The notes under the pieces are model-generated. The model was given only the letters and a program-made list of their open reading frames with translations, ran no database searches and was not told the DNA's origin. Positions 29,421 through 39,909 of a stretch of 64,000 nucleotides of DNA are shown in pieces. The DNA comes from Nitrospirota bacterium (GTDB lineage Bacteria; Nitrospirota; Nitrospiria; Nitrospirales; Nitrospiraceae), in NCBI GenBank assembly GCA_002737345.1, contig NSIK01000010.1, positions 160,906 to 224,905 on the forward strand. The letters are read 5' to 3'. Positions within the stretch are counted from its first letter, which is position 1. Each line of letters begins with the position of its first letter. Both the position numbers and the translations under genes were made by a program.

Positions 29421-30365
29421 ATGGTACCGTCCTCGCCCATGCTGAACGTCAGATTTACTTGTGTATGTTGGGCGATCGCTCTTAGCTACGGGTTGTTGTC
29501 CGTGCCTCTGGTTCTTGCCGCTCCGTCGGCCGAGTCCCTTAACATCGTGGTGACGATTCCCGTTTTAAAGGACTTGACCGAACAGGTCGGTGGCCCCCAT
29601 GTCCATGTCACGTCCCTGCTGAGCGGTTATGAAAATGAACATACCTATTCGCCGAAACCGAGCGATTTGGTCGCGGTTCGGAAGGCCCGGCTGCTGTTTC
29701 AAGTCGGTATCGGCCTCGAGGTTTGGGTCTCTTCGCTGGTCAAGAATGCCGGCAGTCCATCACTACTGGTCGTGACGACTTCCAAAGGCATTGCGCTGCT
29801 TCAGGATATAGAACATGACGGTGCGGCTCATGGTGGTGCAGGGGGCGAACGAGGTAACCCCCACATCTGGATGGACCCTGAGAATGCCATGGTGATGCTG
29901 CAGCACATCGCCGACACGCTCATCGCGGTTGATCCGGCTCATGCGGCAGAGTATGAGGCTAACCAGGCTGCCTACCTCCGGAAGCTGGACCAACTACGAG
30001 GAGAGTTGAATGAACGGGTTGCGCATGTGGCCGACCGGCGATTTATCGCCCAGCATCCAGCCTGGCCGTACTTCGCGAAACGGTTTGGCTTCCAGATCGT
30101 TGGCATGATCCAGTCCCAATCAGGCAGTGAGCCATCGGCGCGCCAGTTGCACAGCTTGATTGCCACCATCAAAAAAGACCGGATCAAGGTTGTGGTGGGT
30201 GAAGTGCAGTTGAGTCGAAGGATCCCCGAGCTCTTGGCGAAAGAGACCGGTGCCCGAGTCGTGGTACTCACTACGCTTCCCGGAGGACTTCCGCACACGG
30301 AGACCTACCTCGACATGCTCCGTTATAATGTGCTCCAATTGGCCAACGCATTAAACGGGCCTTAG
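29421..30365 (+). CDS. Metal ABC transporter substrate-binding protein (ZnuA/MntC-like)
   Basis: Periplasmic high-affinity Zn or Mn binding protein of cluster A-I. The 314-aa product has a signal peptide (hydrophobic to about residue 34, cleavage near LAAPSA). Metal ligands are in SGYENEHTYSPKPSD, NPHIWMDPENA, and FIAQHPAWPYFAKRFG, with an acidic ligand near VVGEVQLSR. A short His/Gly loop (EHDGAAHGGAGGERG) precedes the second ligand; such loops favour zinc. The first ATG has GAGGG upstream; an ATG at 29439 is possible. It is followed by ATPase and permease genes. Confidence 0.92.
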   Translation: MVPSSPMLNVRFTCVCWAIALSYGLLSVPLVLAAPSAESLNIVVTIPVLKDLTEQVGGPHVHVTSLLSGYENEHTYSPKPSDLVAVRKARLLFQVGIGLEVWVSSLVKNAGSPSLLVVTTSKGIALLQDIEHDGAAHGGAGGERGNPHIWMDPENAMVMLQHIADTLIAVDPAHAAEYEANQAAYLRKLDQLRGELNERVAHVADRRFIAQHPAWPYFAKRFGFQIVGMIQSQSGSEPSARQLHSLIATIKKDRIKVVVGEVQLSRRIPELLAKETGARVVVLTTLPGGLPHTETYLDMLRYNVLQLANALNGP

Positions 30366-30439
30366 CTGAACGTCAAAATGTCCAAAGGTCATAGCGTCGT
30401 CGGTGGGAAGATTAGGAGACGTGAAGATTTTCGAACGCG

Positions 30440-31246
30440 ATGACTTTCAGACCTCTCATTATGTCGACCCCCATCATACATTTCGATCATGCGACCTTTG
30501 GATTCCCCAGCGTCATTGCGCTTGAGGATATTTCGCTCGAGATTCAATCGGGCGAGTTCGTGGGGGTGATTGGGCCCAACGGGTCCGGAAAGACAACCCT
30601 CTGCCGCGCGGTTCTCGGCTTGCTAGCGCCACTCAAGGGCCACCTGAGAATTTTCGATTGCGCCTGCGATGAGCTGCGCTGTCACCATCGGGCTAAGATC
30701 GGCTACCTTCCGCAGAAGGGCGTGGTCGATCGTAACTTTCCCGTCACAGTTCTGGAAACGGTCATGATGGGACGGTACGGTGCTCTCGGTTTGTTTACAC
30801 GGCCATCGGAGAAGGATCGCAAGATCGCGCTGGAAGCGTTGGCGCACGTGGGGATGGAGGACCATCGCGATAGCGCGCTCGGCCACCTTTCCGGAGGCCA
30901 GCAGCAGCGGGTCTTTATCGCGCGCGCTTTGGCTCAGCAGCCTAAGGTGTTATTGCTCGACGAGCCGACGACGGGGCTGGATATCACCACGCAGCACAAT
31001 GTCGTCGAGCTGGTGCGGCATCTCCATGACAAGTTGGGGTTGACCGTTCTGCTCATCACCCATGACATCAATATGATCCGCTCGCATGTGGATCGGCTCG
31101 TGCTTCTCAAGACCAGGCTTTATGCAGCGGGGCCTCCTGCTGAGGTTCTGAAGCCGGAGATCCTTAGCCAGGTTTACGGAAAAGATCTGGTGATTACGGA
31201 GCGGGACACCATTATCGTGCAAGATTACCATAACCACCATCACTGA
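30440..31246 (+). CDS. Metal ABC transporter ATP-binding protein (ZnuC-like)
   Basis: ATPase of the same Zn/Mn importer. The 268-aa product has the Walker A GPNGSGKTTLCRAVLG, Q-loop GYLPQKG, the ABC signature LSGGQQQRVFIARAL, Walker B VLLLDEPTTGLD, and the switch His in LLITHDINM. It ends in a His-rich tail (YHNHHH), which could touch metal. The start may be the ATG at 30461 (MSTPII), which fits the family start better. The stop is 2 bp before the permease gene. Confidence 0.94.
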   Translation: MTFRPLIMSTPIIHFDHATFGFPSVIALEDISLEIQSGEFVGVIGPNGSGKTTLCRAVLGLLAPLKGHLRIFDCACDELRCHHRAKIGYLPQKGVVDRNFPVTVLETVMMGRYGALGLFTRPSEKDRKIALEALAHVGMEDHRDSALGHLSGGQQQRVFIARALAQQPKVLLLDEPTTGLDITTQHNVVELVRHLHDKLGLTVLLITHDINMIRSHVDRLVLLKTRLYAAGPPAEVLKPEILSQVYGKDLVITERDTIIVQDYHNHHH

Positions 31247-31248
31247 CC

Positions 31249-32073
31249 ATGCTTGATCTGCTCGCCTACGATTTTATTCAACGTTCTCTACTGGCGGCTG
31301 TGCTCGTCGGGGCCCTGTGCTCAACGATCGGGGTGTTCGTCGTGTTGCGGGGGCTGGCCTTTATGGGGGCCGGCACGGCCCATGCGGCCTTTGCAGGAGT
31401 CGCGTTGGGTTATCTTATGGGTTGGCCCCCACTGCTCATGGCCATTCTTTTCGGCCTTGCTACGGTCTGGATCACGGGCTGGGTGGAAGAAAAAGGCCGG
31501 ATGAAGTTGGATGTCTCCATTGGCATTCTCTATACCGCAACCATGGCCCTGGCGATTCTCTTTATCGGTCTGATGAAGGCCTATAACGCCGAGGTCTACG
31601 GCTATTTGTTTGGGAATGTGTTGGCCGTGACGAGCGAGGAGCTCCGCACCATTGCCGGATTGAGCATTGTCGTCATCAGTGCAATCGTGCTTTTCTCGAA
31701 AGAGCTGTACTTCATCGCCTTCGACCAGGAAATGGCTGCAGCCTCTGGTGTGCCAGCCCGGCGGATATTTTTTCTCTTGCTGACCTTAGTGGCCCTCACG
31801 GTGGTGATTTCACTCAAGACCGTCGGTGCGATCCTCGTGTTTGCGATGATCCTGATCCCGGCATCCACCGCTTACCAGCTGACACATAGTCTCTCGACGT
31901 TGACCTGGTACTCGGTCCTCATCGGCATTGCCTGCTCAGTGGGGGGCGTGCTGATCTCTTCGTATTGGGATATCCCCTCCGGTCCTGCCATTGTGTTGCT
32001 GGCTACGCTGTTCTTTTTTATCGCGGTGCTTTTGTCCCCCAAGAGACAGCGTCGGACCCTTGCCAGGACCTAA
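31249..32073 (+). CDS. Metal ABC transporter permease (ZnuB-like)
   Basis: Inner-membrane channel of the importer. The 274-aa product has about eight hydrophobic segments and the family patterns GVFVVLRGLAFMGAGTAHAAFAG near residue 24 and KTVGAILVFAMILIPASTAY near residue 190. It overlaps nothing and follows the ATPase by 2 bp. With the two preceding genes it makes a complete cluster A-I transporter. No Zur or MntR box was recognised upstream. Confidence 0.93.
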   Translation: MLDLLAYDFIQRSLLAAVLVGALCSTIGVFVVLRGLAFMGAGTAHAAFAGVALGYLMGWPPLLMAILFGLATVWITGWVEEKGRMKLDVSIGILYTATMALAILFIGLMKAYNAEVYGYLFGNVLAVTSEELRTIAGLSIVVISAIVLFSKELYFIAFDQEMAAASGVPARRIFFLLLTLVALTVVISLKTVGAILVFAMILIPASTAYQLTHSLSTLTWYSVLIGIACSVGGVLISSYWDIPSGPAIVLLATLFFFIAVLLSPKRQRRTLART

Positions 32074-32142
32074 AGAGCCATTCGGCGGAGTTCATGCGAC
32101 AGATTGGCAGAGAGAAACGAGAGAGTGGCGAGGGGCCTATTC

Positions 32143-32568
32143 CTAACGATCCTGTTTGGATCTGGCCCAGACCATTCCGGTCTGTTCCTTCGAACTGAAG
32201 CCGAGTTTTTCATAAAAACCTGGCATGCGGGTGCAGAGCCAGAAGAGTTCGACTTTTTTTAGGCGGGGATGGCTTAAGATGCGCTGAACGATATCGGCGC
32301 CGATGCCCTGCCTTTGGTAGCCCTTGTCGACGATCACATCCCAGATGGTTGCGCGGTAGACATAGTCCGTTAGGACCCGTCCGAATCCGATCAGTCGGTC
32401 GCCGTCCCAGGCCGTCACCACCACATCGGTATGCCGCGACATCTCACGCGCGTCTTCAATGGTCCGTCCTTTAGACCAAGGGGCTTGCTGGTAGAGGCGG
32501 ACGAGCTTGGCTGGATCGAGGTTTTTCTTCTCGGCGAAAGTGATGGCAGGCTTGAGGGTTGGGGGCAT
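32143..32568 (-). CDS. GNAT-family N-acetyltransferase
   Basis: The 141-aa product has the GNAT fold: WDGDRLIGFGRVLTD (strand pair), then the acetyl-CoA loop DVIVDKGYQRQGIGADIVQR (Q/RxxGxG), then KKVELFWLCTRMPGFYEKLGF at the end. Substrate unknown. It is a single gene between the metal importer and a small zinc-ribbon gene on the other strand. Confidence 0.88.
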   Translation of the reverse strand: MPPTLKPAITFAEKKNLDPAKLVRLYQQAPWSKGRTIEDAREMSRHTDVVVTAWDGDRLIGFGRVLTDYVYRATIWDVIVDKGYQRQGIGADIVQRILSHPRLKKVELFWLCTRMPGFYEKLGFSSKEQTGMVWARSKQDR

Positions 32569-32630
32569 CTTGTACTAGATTATCTCCTGGCTACAGTAAT
32601 TTAAAACAGGCGGAGTGTACGAGGAACATT

Positions 32631-32810
32631 ATGACAACGCAAGTCCGTAGCTGCACTAAGTGTTTTCAGCTCATGTGGCTCACTGGGGAGCAGTATGAAC
32701 TCCTCGATGAAACGACCATTCGAGCTAAGTGCCCGCACTGTGGATCAGCCGTTCGCTTCTCGCTCGTCTCGCAGGGTGAGAACGCAGCCGGCCCAAAGAT
32801 GGGTCACTGA
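32631..32810 (+). CDS. Small zinc-ribbon protein
   Basis: The 59-aa product carries CTKC and CPHC knuckles 29 residues apart, spaced as a single zinc ribbon, with a GSAVRFSL strand after the second pair. Such mini-proteins are often nucleic-acid or protein adaptors; the function here is unknown. The start ATG at 32631 is preceded by GAGGA. The frame is open to 32559 but that part lacks protein-like character. Confidence 0.65.
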   Translation: MTTQVRSCTKCFQLMWLTGEQYELLDETTIRAKCPHCGSAVRFSLVSQGENAAGPKMGH

Positions 32811-32919
32811 TTTAATAGCTGTTAGCATACAGCGATCAGCTCTCAGCCTTAAGATGTTCTCTTCGGATGTCCTTCCGGTTCAGAACCTCAGGGCTAATGG
32901 CTAAAAGCTTCCCGCTCAG

Positions 32920-33342
32920 TCACATTCCCCGCCCTGCCCCGTCAAGCTCAGGCTTATTGCCCGGCAGAATTTTATTTAGCGTCGCTCGATATTCGCCGGT
33001 GCGTTTTTCATCGATCCGCCCTATTTCGATTTCCTTATCTCGCTGCATTCGCTCCAGATGGTCGAGGACTGCGAGAAGAGGCTGGACGGATCCGAGGAGG
33101 CGGCCGACCTCGAAGGCCTCCAGCGATTCGACAAATAGTTCGTTGAGACCCTTATAGGCGGTTCCGGTGCTTTGGCTCCGGAACCGGGAGACGATGTCTT
33201 CATACTCCTCGACCGCTTCGAACTTGGGCTTTACCCCGGTCGGCACAGCCGACAGGTGCACGATCGGGGGCAGTTTGGCCGCATACACTTTCAGATGGGC
33301 CACCAGTCCCCCTATGGCGTCGAGTACATCGGCAGTCTGCAT
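32920..33342 (-). CDS. Hypothetical protein
   Basis: I do not recognise this 140-aa protein. It is mostly helical: VLDAIGGLVAHLKVYAAKLP, YEDIVSRFRSQS, VGRLLGSVQPLLAVLDHLER and a charged C-terminal part with DKEIEIGRIDEKR. There are no Cys, signal or membrane segments. An excellent ribosome site (AAGGAGG) and a TTGACA-N17-TAAGCG promoter lie upstream, so expression is well supported. It lies downstream of the promoter within 28 bp of its start, alone between two unrelated genes. Confidence 0.7.
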   Translation of the reverse strand: MQTADVLDAIGGLVAHLKVYAAKLPPIVHLSAVPTGVKPKFEAVEEYEDIVSRFRSQSTGTAYKGLNELFVESLEAFEVGRLLGSVQPLLAVLDHLERMQRDKEIEIGRIDEKRTGEYRATLNKILPGNKPELDGAGRGM

Positions 33343-33365
33343 AGAGTCCTCCTTCGAGGGGGCAT

Positions 33366-33394
33366 CGCTTACGCCAAGCTGTGAGACCTGTCAA
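33366..33394 (-). promoter_or_regulatory. Predicted sigma-70 promoter of the 140-aa hypothetical gene
   Basis: Minus-strand TTGACA (33394-33389), 17-bp spacer, TAAGCG (33371-33366). The -35 is perfect and the -10 poor. It overlaps the 3' end of the rluD-like gene. Confidence 0.4.
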
Positions 33395-34356
33395 GACTTC
33401 TTCGCGCTGGGAGGAGGCGTGAGCCTGTCGAGCGCCTGAAACACCTCTTCCATATCCGAGGGGAGCGCCTTTGTATATTCATGAAATTCACCGGTCGAGG
33501 GATGTTTGAACCCCAGGGTCCTCGCATGCAACATCACGCGGGGTATCTCCGCTCCCTCGACCTCACAGACTTTCTTCCCTCCATAGGTCTGATCTCCCAA
33601 AATCGGATGGCCCAGAGAGGTTAGGTGGACTCGGAGCTGGTGCGTCCGGCCTGTGCGTGGATACAAGAGCACATGAGCGGCCAGTTTGCCAAAGCGGTGG
33701 TCGACCTTGTATTCCGTCACGGATTCTTTGGGCCGCGCCGTGTGGGCGGAGAACTTCTTTCGTTCTTTCTTGTCGCGACCGATGGCCAGATCGATTAACC
33801 CATGGCCTTTTTTCGGTACGCCTAAGATCAGCGCTTCGTATACTCTGGTGATCGTATGGTGCTTGAATTGAGCGGATAGGAGGCGATGGGCCTCATCGGT
33901 TTTGGCGATCACCATCACGCCGGAGGTATCCTTGTCCAGCCGATGGACCAGTCCTGGCCGTTCCTTTCCCCCGATCGTCGACACTGTGCCGCCGGAAGTT
34001 TGGAAATGGTGGAGGAGAGCATTGACCAGGGTACCGGCCCAATGGCCTGGCGCAGGATGGACGACCAAGCCGGATGGTTTGTTCAGGAGCAGCAATACAT
34101 CGTCCTCGTAGAGGATCTCCAGAGGGATGGCCTCGCCCTTGAGGTCGAGCGGTTCTGCCTTGGGAATGTCGAAGGCAATGCTGTCGCCTGGTTTGATCTT
34201 TTGGCTGGGCTTGACGGCCTGACCGTTGATCCGGACACGCCCTTGCCCGATCAGCCGCTGTAGGGCCGACCGCGATAATTTCGGCTCGCGATTGACCAGA
34301 AAGACATCCAACCGTTTGGGCTGCTCACCGGCCGTCACGACAAACTCTGTCACCAT
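33391..34356 (-). CDS. rluD: RluA/RluD-family 23S rRNA pseudouridine synthase
   Basis: The 321-aa product has an N-terminal S4 RNA-binding domain (residues 14-75: RLDVFLVNREPKLSRSALQR, GRVRINGQ). The pseudouridine synthase domain follows, with the catalytic Asp in GLVHRLDKDTSGVMVIAKT and the family strand TGRTHQLRVHLTSLGHPILG. The presence of S4 and the total length favour RluD (helix 69 of 23S rRNA) over RluA. Which uridines it modifies is inferred. Downstream is the 140-aa hypothetical gene. Confidence 0.92.
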   Translation of the reverse strand: MVTEFVVTAGEQPKRLDVFLVNREPKLSRSALQRLIGQGRVRINGQAVKPSQKIKPGDSIAFDIPKAEPLDLKGEAIPLEILYEDDVLLLLNKPSGLVVHPAPGHWAGTLVNALLHHFQTSGGTVSTIGGKERPGLVHRLDKDTSGVMVIAKTDEAHRLLSAQFKHHTITRVYEALILGVPKKGHGLIDLAIGRDKKERKKFSAHTARPKESVTEYKVDHRFGKLAAHVLLYPRTGRTHQLRVHLTSLGHPILGDQTYGGKKVCEVEGAEIPRVMLHARTLGFKHPSTGEFHEYTKALPSDMEEVFQALDRLTPPPSAKKS

Positions 34357-34790
34357 AGATACATGGCCTCCACCAGTTCGTTGAGGCCACGCTACTGTAG
34401 AGAGCGGCTCAATTGCAATCAGAGGCTTCTCGATCTGGGCCCCTCGTCTTTGGTTGGGGCGAAGCTATTGTCCCAAGGTTGGCTCGATGTAGGAGGGAGA
34501 AAACTATGCGATGGAGGGACCGCTTCATCAAGAGTCCGGACGCTCGGTGTTGCTTTAGGATTTTTTTATCAGGACTCAAGGATGGGGTCTAGGCTTCGTT
34601 GGCTTTGACTTGGGCGGTTGTCCCGCAGATTGCTTGAGCTTGGCGAGGTTTTCCTCCTGTTCGTCAATCTTTCGCTTGAGCCGATCGATTTCCTCCTGCA
34701 AGGAGCGTAGCCCCGTGACGCTACATCCTGAACGGAGACAAAAGCTCTACGGTGTTTACTGTTGTGCTGCTGGATGAGCTGAGAGGGACG
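34357..34790. other. Gap of 434 bp between rluD and atpC
   Basis: No long ORF is convincing. On the plus strand an ATG at 34506 behind AGGAGGGAG opens a 28-codon frame ending at 34592. On the minus strand a coiled-coil-like frame ends at 34576, listed separately. No terminator with a good U-tract after atpC was identified. Confidence 0.4.
34576..34701 (-). pseudogene. Possible truncated coiled-coil mini-ORF
   Basis: The frame reads LQEEIDRLKRKIDEQEENLA, followed by a Lys/Pro tail and a stop. The heptad pattern and amphipathic charge look like real protein, but the only start is a TTG at 34701 without a ribosome site, and a stop lies about 50 bp upstream. It may be the remnant of a longer gene or a frameshifted small gene downstream of atpC. 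Confidence 0.25.
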
Positions 34791-35210
34791 TCAGTGGCTG
34801 GTCTTGCGGGCTCGGTCAGCGATCTTTTTGCGGAGACGGGCTTTTTCGAGACTGATCTCTGCTTCTTTGACTTCGGAGGGGAGGCCGCCGGCCTTGAGTC
34901 GTTCTTCGGCCTTCTCGAATGAAGCCTGAGCCTGTTCCACATCCATGTCCTCGGCCTTCTCCGCGATCTCGGCCATGATGGTCACTTTGGTCGGGGTGAC
35001 TTCTGCGTAACCCCAGAGGACCGCCATGTAGTTGGTCTGATCCCCGACGCGATAGCGAAGCTCACCGATGCGTAGCGTAGAAAGGAAATGGCAATGTCCC
35101 GGTAAGACGCCGAACTCACCCTCTGAGCCCGGAGCGATGACCTCATCCACCTGCTGGCTCAAGAGCAACTTATCCGGCGTCACCACTTCTAGCAAAATCT
35201 TCCCAGCCAT
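34791..35210 (-). CDS. atpC: F1 ATP synthase epsilon subunit
   Basis: Epsilon forms part of the central stalk and regulates ATP hydrolysis. The 139-aa product has the N-terminal beta-sandwich (LEVVTPDKLLLSQQVDEVIA, GEFGVLPGHCHFLSTLRIG) and the C-terminal two-helix hairpin (QASFEKAEERLKAGG onward). It is last in the atpHAGDC order, 98 bp after atpD, a gap that contains short inverted repeats. Confidence 0.95.
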   Translation of the reverse strand: MAGKILLEVVTPDKLLLSQQVDEVIAPGSEGEFGVLPGHCHFLSTLRIGELRYRVGDQTNYMAVLWGYAEVTPTKVTIMAEIAEKAEDMDVEQAQASFEKAEERLKAGGLPSEVKEAEISLEKARLRKKIADRARKTSH

Positions 35211-35220
35211 TCTTTCCTCG

Positions 35221-35307
35221 TGAAACGTGAAAGGTTAGAGGTAAAAAATGAAACAGATTGAGAGGGCGTTCCTCTCGTTTCACTTTTCACGCTGTACGTT
35301 TCAGGCT
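35221..35307 (-). repeat. Inverted-repeat-rich atpD-atpC spacer
   Basis: The spacer contains GTGAAACGTGAAAGG on the left and TTTCACTTTTCACG then ACGTTTCA on the right, which can pair at long range. A perfect 6-bp hairpin (GAGAGG / CCTCTC, loop GCGTT) lies at 35260-35276 in between. Such GTGAAA-type units look like a dispersed intergenic repeat and could shape mRNA stability between atpD and atpC. Confidence 0.5.
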
Positions 35308-35308
35308 G

Positions 35309-36754
<1,446 letters not shown>

Positions 36755-36778
36755 TCACTCCTTCTTCAACGTGGCGGA

Positions 36779-37657
36779 CTATTTCAGCGCTTCGGCGCCG
36801 CCGACGATATCCATCAGTTCTTTAGTAATCGCGGTCTGGCGGGTCTTGTTGTAATGCAAGGTCACTTTCTTGATCAGCTGTCCTGCGTTGCGCGTCGCGC
36901 CGTCCATGGCCGCCATGCGGGCGCCATGTTCCGCCGCGGCCGATTCCAACAGAATACGAAACGTCTGCACCTGAAAATGTTTCGGGATAAAGACGTTCAA
37001 AAGTTCGGCTTCGTCCGGCTCATAGAAGTAGCTGCCGCCGGTCGTGCCCTCCGCCTGCGCGGCCCCGAACTCGGCTGCGGTATCGACAGGAAACAGTTTC
37101 TCGACGATTACGCGTTGTTGAATGGCGGATTTGAATTCGTTATAGACGATGTAGAGCTCGTCGAAGGTGCCCTTGACGAAGTGGTCGGTCAGGTCGCCGC
37201 CGATATCCATGGCATGTTCGAACGTCAGTTTATCGAAGATGCCGGTCCATTCTTGTCTGATCGGCCAGGTGCGGCGTCGGAAATAGTCGCGGCCCTTACG
37301 CCCCACGATGCTCAAATTGACCTGCATGCCGCGGGCTTCGCATTCCCGCACGAATTCCGAAGTCTTTCGCGCGATATTGCCGTTGAACCCGCCGCATAGC
37401 CCGCGATCGCTTGTGATGACGAGGACTTCGACCTTCTTGCCCTCGCGTTTTTGCAGCAGGGGGTGAGAGGCTCGGTTCACACGTTGGCTCAAGTTGCTGA
37501 GCACGCCGCGCATTTTCAAGGCATAGGGCCGCGCCGCCAGAATGCGGTCCTGTGACCGTTTCAGCTTGGCCGCGGCCACCATCTTCATGGCCTTGGTAAT
37601 CTTCTGCGTATTTTTAAATGCCGCAATTTTACGACGTAGCGATTGAAGACTCGGCAT
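36779..37657 (-). CDS. atpG: F1 ATP synthase gamma subunit
   Basis: Rotating central shaft of F1. The 292-aa product has the typical N-terminal helix (SLQSLRRKIAAFKNTQKITK, AMKMVAAAKLKRSQ) and the C-terminal MDGATRNAGQLIKKVTLHYN with TRQTAITKELMDIVGGAEAL. The region between is the Rossmann-like domain (VLVITSDRGLCGGFN). It is 65 bp after atpA. Confidence 0.96.
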   Translation of the reverse strand: MPSLQSLRRKIAAFKNTQKITKAMKMVAAAKLKRSQDRILAARPYALKMRGVLSNLSQRVNRASHPLLQKREGKKVEVLVITSDRGLCGGFNGNIARKTSEFVRECEARGMQVNLSIVGRKGRDYFRRRTWPIRQEWTGIFDKLTFEHAMDIGGDLTDHFVKGTFDELYIVYNEFKSAIQQRVIVEKLFPVDTAAEFGAAQAEGTTGGSYFYEPDEAELLNVFIPKHFQVQTFRILLESAAAEHGARMAAMDGATRNAGQLIKKVTLHYNKTRQTAITKELMDIVGGAEALK

Positions 37658-37722
37658 GGTGTCTGTGCTTTCGGCAATCAGGCGTTCGCGTTCAGCTCAC
37701 GGCTGACGGCGAGGCGCCGCGG

Positions 37723-39240
37723 CTACTTGGCGCCGTATCCCATCTTCTGTTTAAAGGTCGTGATGATCTCTTTCAGTCTGGCGCCAACCTTGTCGTCAAT
37801 TTTTCCGATGCTGGCGATTTCTTTTTTCAGCTCTGGATGGTGGTGCTGGACATAATGCAGCAGGTCAGCTTCGAACTGTTGCACTTTGTCGACGGCGACA
37901 TCATCCAGGTATCCGTTGACGCCGGAGTAAATCGATAGCACTTGGTCGGCCACCGGCATCGGCTTGTATTGACCCTGCTTGAGCAATTCCACCATGCGTA
38001 CGCCGCGCGCGAGCTGCATCTGAGTGGCCTTGTCGAGTTCGCTGCCGAACTGTGAGAAGGCGGCCATTTCGCGATATTGCGCAAGGTCGAGCCGAAGGGT
38101 ACCAGCCACCTGTTTCATGGTCTTGATCTGGGCCGAACCTCCGACGCGGGAGACGGAGAGGCCGACGTTAATTGCAGGGCGTATACCGGAGTAGAACAGA
38201 TCGCTGCCAAGATAGATCTGCCCGTCGGTAATCGAGATGACGTTGGTCGGAATATAGGCGGACACGTCGCCAGCTTGCGTTTCAATGATTGGCAAGGCGG
38301 TGAGGCTTCCCCCTCCGAGTGCATCACTGAGTTTGGCCGCGCGTTCCAGCAGCCGCGAGTGCAGATAGAACACGTCGCCAGGATAGGCTTCGCGGCCCGG
38401 TGGACGACGGAGCAAGAGCGACAACTGGCGATAGGCCACGGCATGTTTGGAGAGATCATCGTAGACAATCAGGGCATGCTTGCCGTTATCCCGGAAATAT
38501 TCGCCGATGGCTGCGCCGGAAAAGGGTGCCAGGTACTGCATGGGCGCGGCATCGCTGGCGGTGGCTGCGACCACGATGGTGTATTCCATCGCGTGGTTCT
38601 CTTCGAGCGTCTTGACGACGCGAGCCACGGTAGAGCGTTTTTGTCCGATGGCGACATAGATGCAAAATACGTTGAGGCCTTTTTGGTTGATGATCGTATC
38701 GACGGCGATGGCGGTCTTGCCGGTTTGTCGGTCGCCGATGATCAGCTCACGCTGGCCGCGGCCGATGGGGATCATGGCATCGATGGCCTTGATCCCGGTC
38801 TGCAGGGGCTCGCGCACGGATTGGCGTGTGTTCACGCCGGGGGCCACGACTTCGATGCGGGAGGAGAGGGTTGAATTGATCGGGCCCTTGCCGTCAATGG
38901 GCTGTCCGATGGCGTTGACCACACGGCCGATCAAGGCTTCGCCGACCGGCACCTCGGCAATGCGTCCCGTACGTTTGACCGGATCGCCCTCCTTGACCCC
39001 GACGTCATCGCCCATGAGTACGGCGCCGACATTGTCTTCTTCCAGGTTGAGAGCGATCCCGTAGAGGCCGCCCGGGAATTCGAGCATTTCGCCGGCCATC
39101 GCGCCGTCTAGACCATAGACCTTGGCGATTCCGTCTCCGACCTGGATGACGGAGCCGGTCTCCTTGACGTCGACCTGTTTGTCGAAGCCCTTGATCTTTT
39201 CTTTGATAATCGAACTGATTTCTTCTGCCTTGATCTGCAT
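37723..39240 (-). CDS. atpA: F1 ATP synthase alpha subunit
   Basis: Non-catalytic nucleotide-binding subunit of F1. The 505-aa product starts [20 protein letters not shown] and has the Walker [21 protein letters not shown], the segment [20 protein letters not shown], and the arginine-finger region [19 protein letters not shown]. Length and order are normal. The start is 2 bp after the atpH stop. Confidence 0.98.
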   Translation of the reverse strand: MQIKAEEISSIIKEKIKGFDKQVDVKETGSVIQVGDGIAKVYGLDGAMAGEMLEFPGGLYGIALNLEEDNVGAVLMGDDVGVKEGDPVKRTGRIAEVPVGEALIGRVVNAIGQPIDGKGPINSTLSSRIEVVAPGVNTRQSVREPLQTGIKAIDAMIPIGRGQRELIIGDRQTGKTAIAVDTIINQKGLNVFCIYVAIGQKRSTVARVVKTLEENHAMEYTIVVAATASDAAPMQYLAPFSGAAIGEYFRDNGKHALIVYDDLSKHAVAYRQLSLLLRRPPGREAYPGDVFYLHSRLLERAAKLSDALGGGSLTALPIIETQAGDVSAYIPTNVISITDGQIYLGSDLFYSGIRPAINVGLSVSRVGGSAQIKTMKQVAGTLRLDLAQYREMAAFSQFGSELDKATQMQLARGVRMVELLKQGQYKPMPVADQVLSIYSGVNGYLDDVAVDKVQQFEADLLHYVQHHHPELKKEIASIGKIDDKVGARLKEIITTFKQKMGYGAK

Positions 39241-39242
39241 GG

Positions 39243-39782
39243 CTACTCCTTAGTCAACAAACTCTGCATCGCCTGTAACCGCGCACGGATAGTGCTATCG
39301 ACCACCGTGCTCCCGAGCTGAATCTGAACGCCAGCCAGATGGCGGGCATCCGTGCGAAAGGTCACGTCAACCTGACGTTTGAGCATCTCGCGTAAGCGAG
39401 TGCTGATTCGATCTTGTTCCGCTGAGGGCAGGGCCGCCGCGGAGGACAAGGTAATTTGCTGGGTGCCTTTCGACGCATCGGCTAGTTTGGCGAAGGCCTC
39501 GGCGATTTCAGGGAGAAAGCCGACGCGATTCTTTTTCACCAACTGCGCGAGAAAGGTTTTTCCAACCGGCGGACATCCCAGGCGTGAGGCAAGTTCTGCG
39601 AGGACGGCGATCTTTTCTTCGGCGCCGAAGCTCGGTGAGGCCACGACATGGCGTAGAGAAACGGAGTCCTTGGTTGCGTTCCCCAGCGCTATGAGGGCGG
39701 TGCGGGTTGACTCAATCGTGGAGACGTCGAGTAGCTCAAAGAGCGCCCGTGCGTAACGTCGCGCAACTGCTGTCTTTATCAC
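39243..39782 (-). CDS. atpH: F1Fo ATP synthase delta subunit
   Basis: Delta holds the peripheral stalk to the top of F1. The GTG at 39782 gives a 179-aa product beginning [19 protein letters not shown], the usual family start. An upstream ATG at 39833 would add 17 residues (MHEGFPFAKKKNERTSI) and has no ribosome site. The C-terminal part keeps [20 protein letters not shown]. It heads the atpHAGDC set, with a predicted promoter just upstream. Confidence 0.9.
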   Translation of the reverse strand: MIKTAVARRYARALFELLDVSTIESTRTALIALGNATKDSVSLRHVVASPSFGAEEKIAVLAELASRLGCPPVGKTFLAQLVKKNRVGFLPEIAEAFAKLADASKGTQQITLSSAAALPSAEQDRISTRLREMLKRQVDVTFRTDARHLAGVQIQLGSTVVDSTIRARLQAMQSLLTKE

Positions 39783-39854
39783 TATGCTGGTCCGTTCGTT
39801 CTTCTTTTTGGCAAAAGGGAAACCTTCGTGCATGTGCGCGAAAAGTGGCGGGCC

Positions 39855-39884
39855 AAGTTAGCATTGGCAGCGGAGAACTGTCAA
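39855..39884 (-). promoter_or_regulatory. Predicted sigma-70 promoter of the atpHAGDC operon
   Basis: Minus-strand TTGACA (39884-39879), 18-bp spacer, TAACTT (39860-39855). The predicted transcript starts near 39848, leaving a short leader to either atpH start. The spacer overlaps no gene. Confidence 0.5.
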
Positions 39885-39909
39885 TACGATGCTGCGGGCG
39901 CGAAAGAAG

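Noticed and set aside
29402-29430. TTGACA-N17-TACCGT as the promoter of the metal importer
   Set aside because: The -10 is poor and the predicted start would fall at or after the first ATG codon with the ribosome site.
38077-38874. Open frame of 265 codons antisense to atpA
   Set aside because: A shadow of atpA; Gly/Asp-rich low-information translation.
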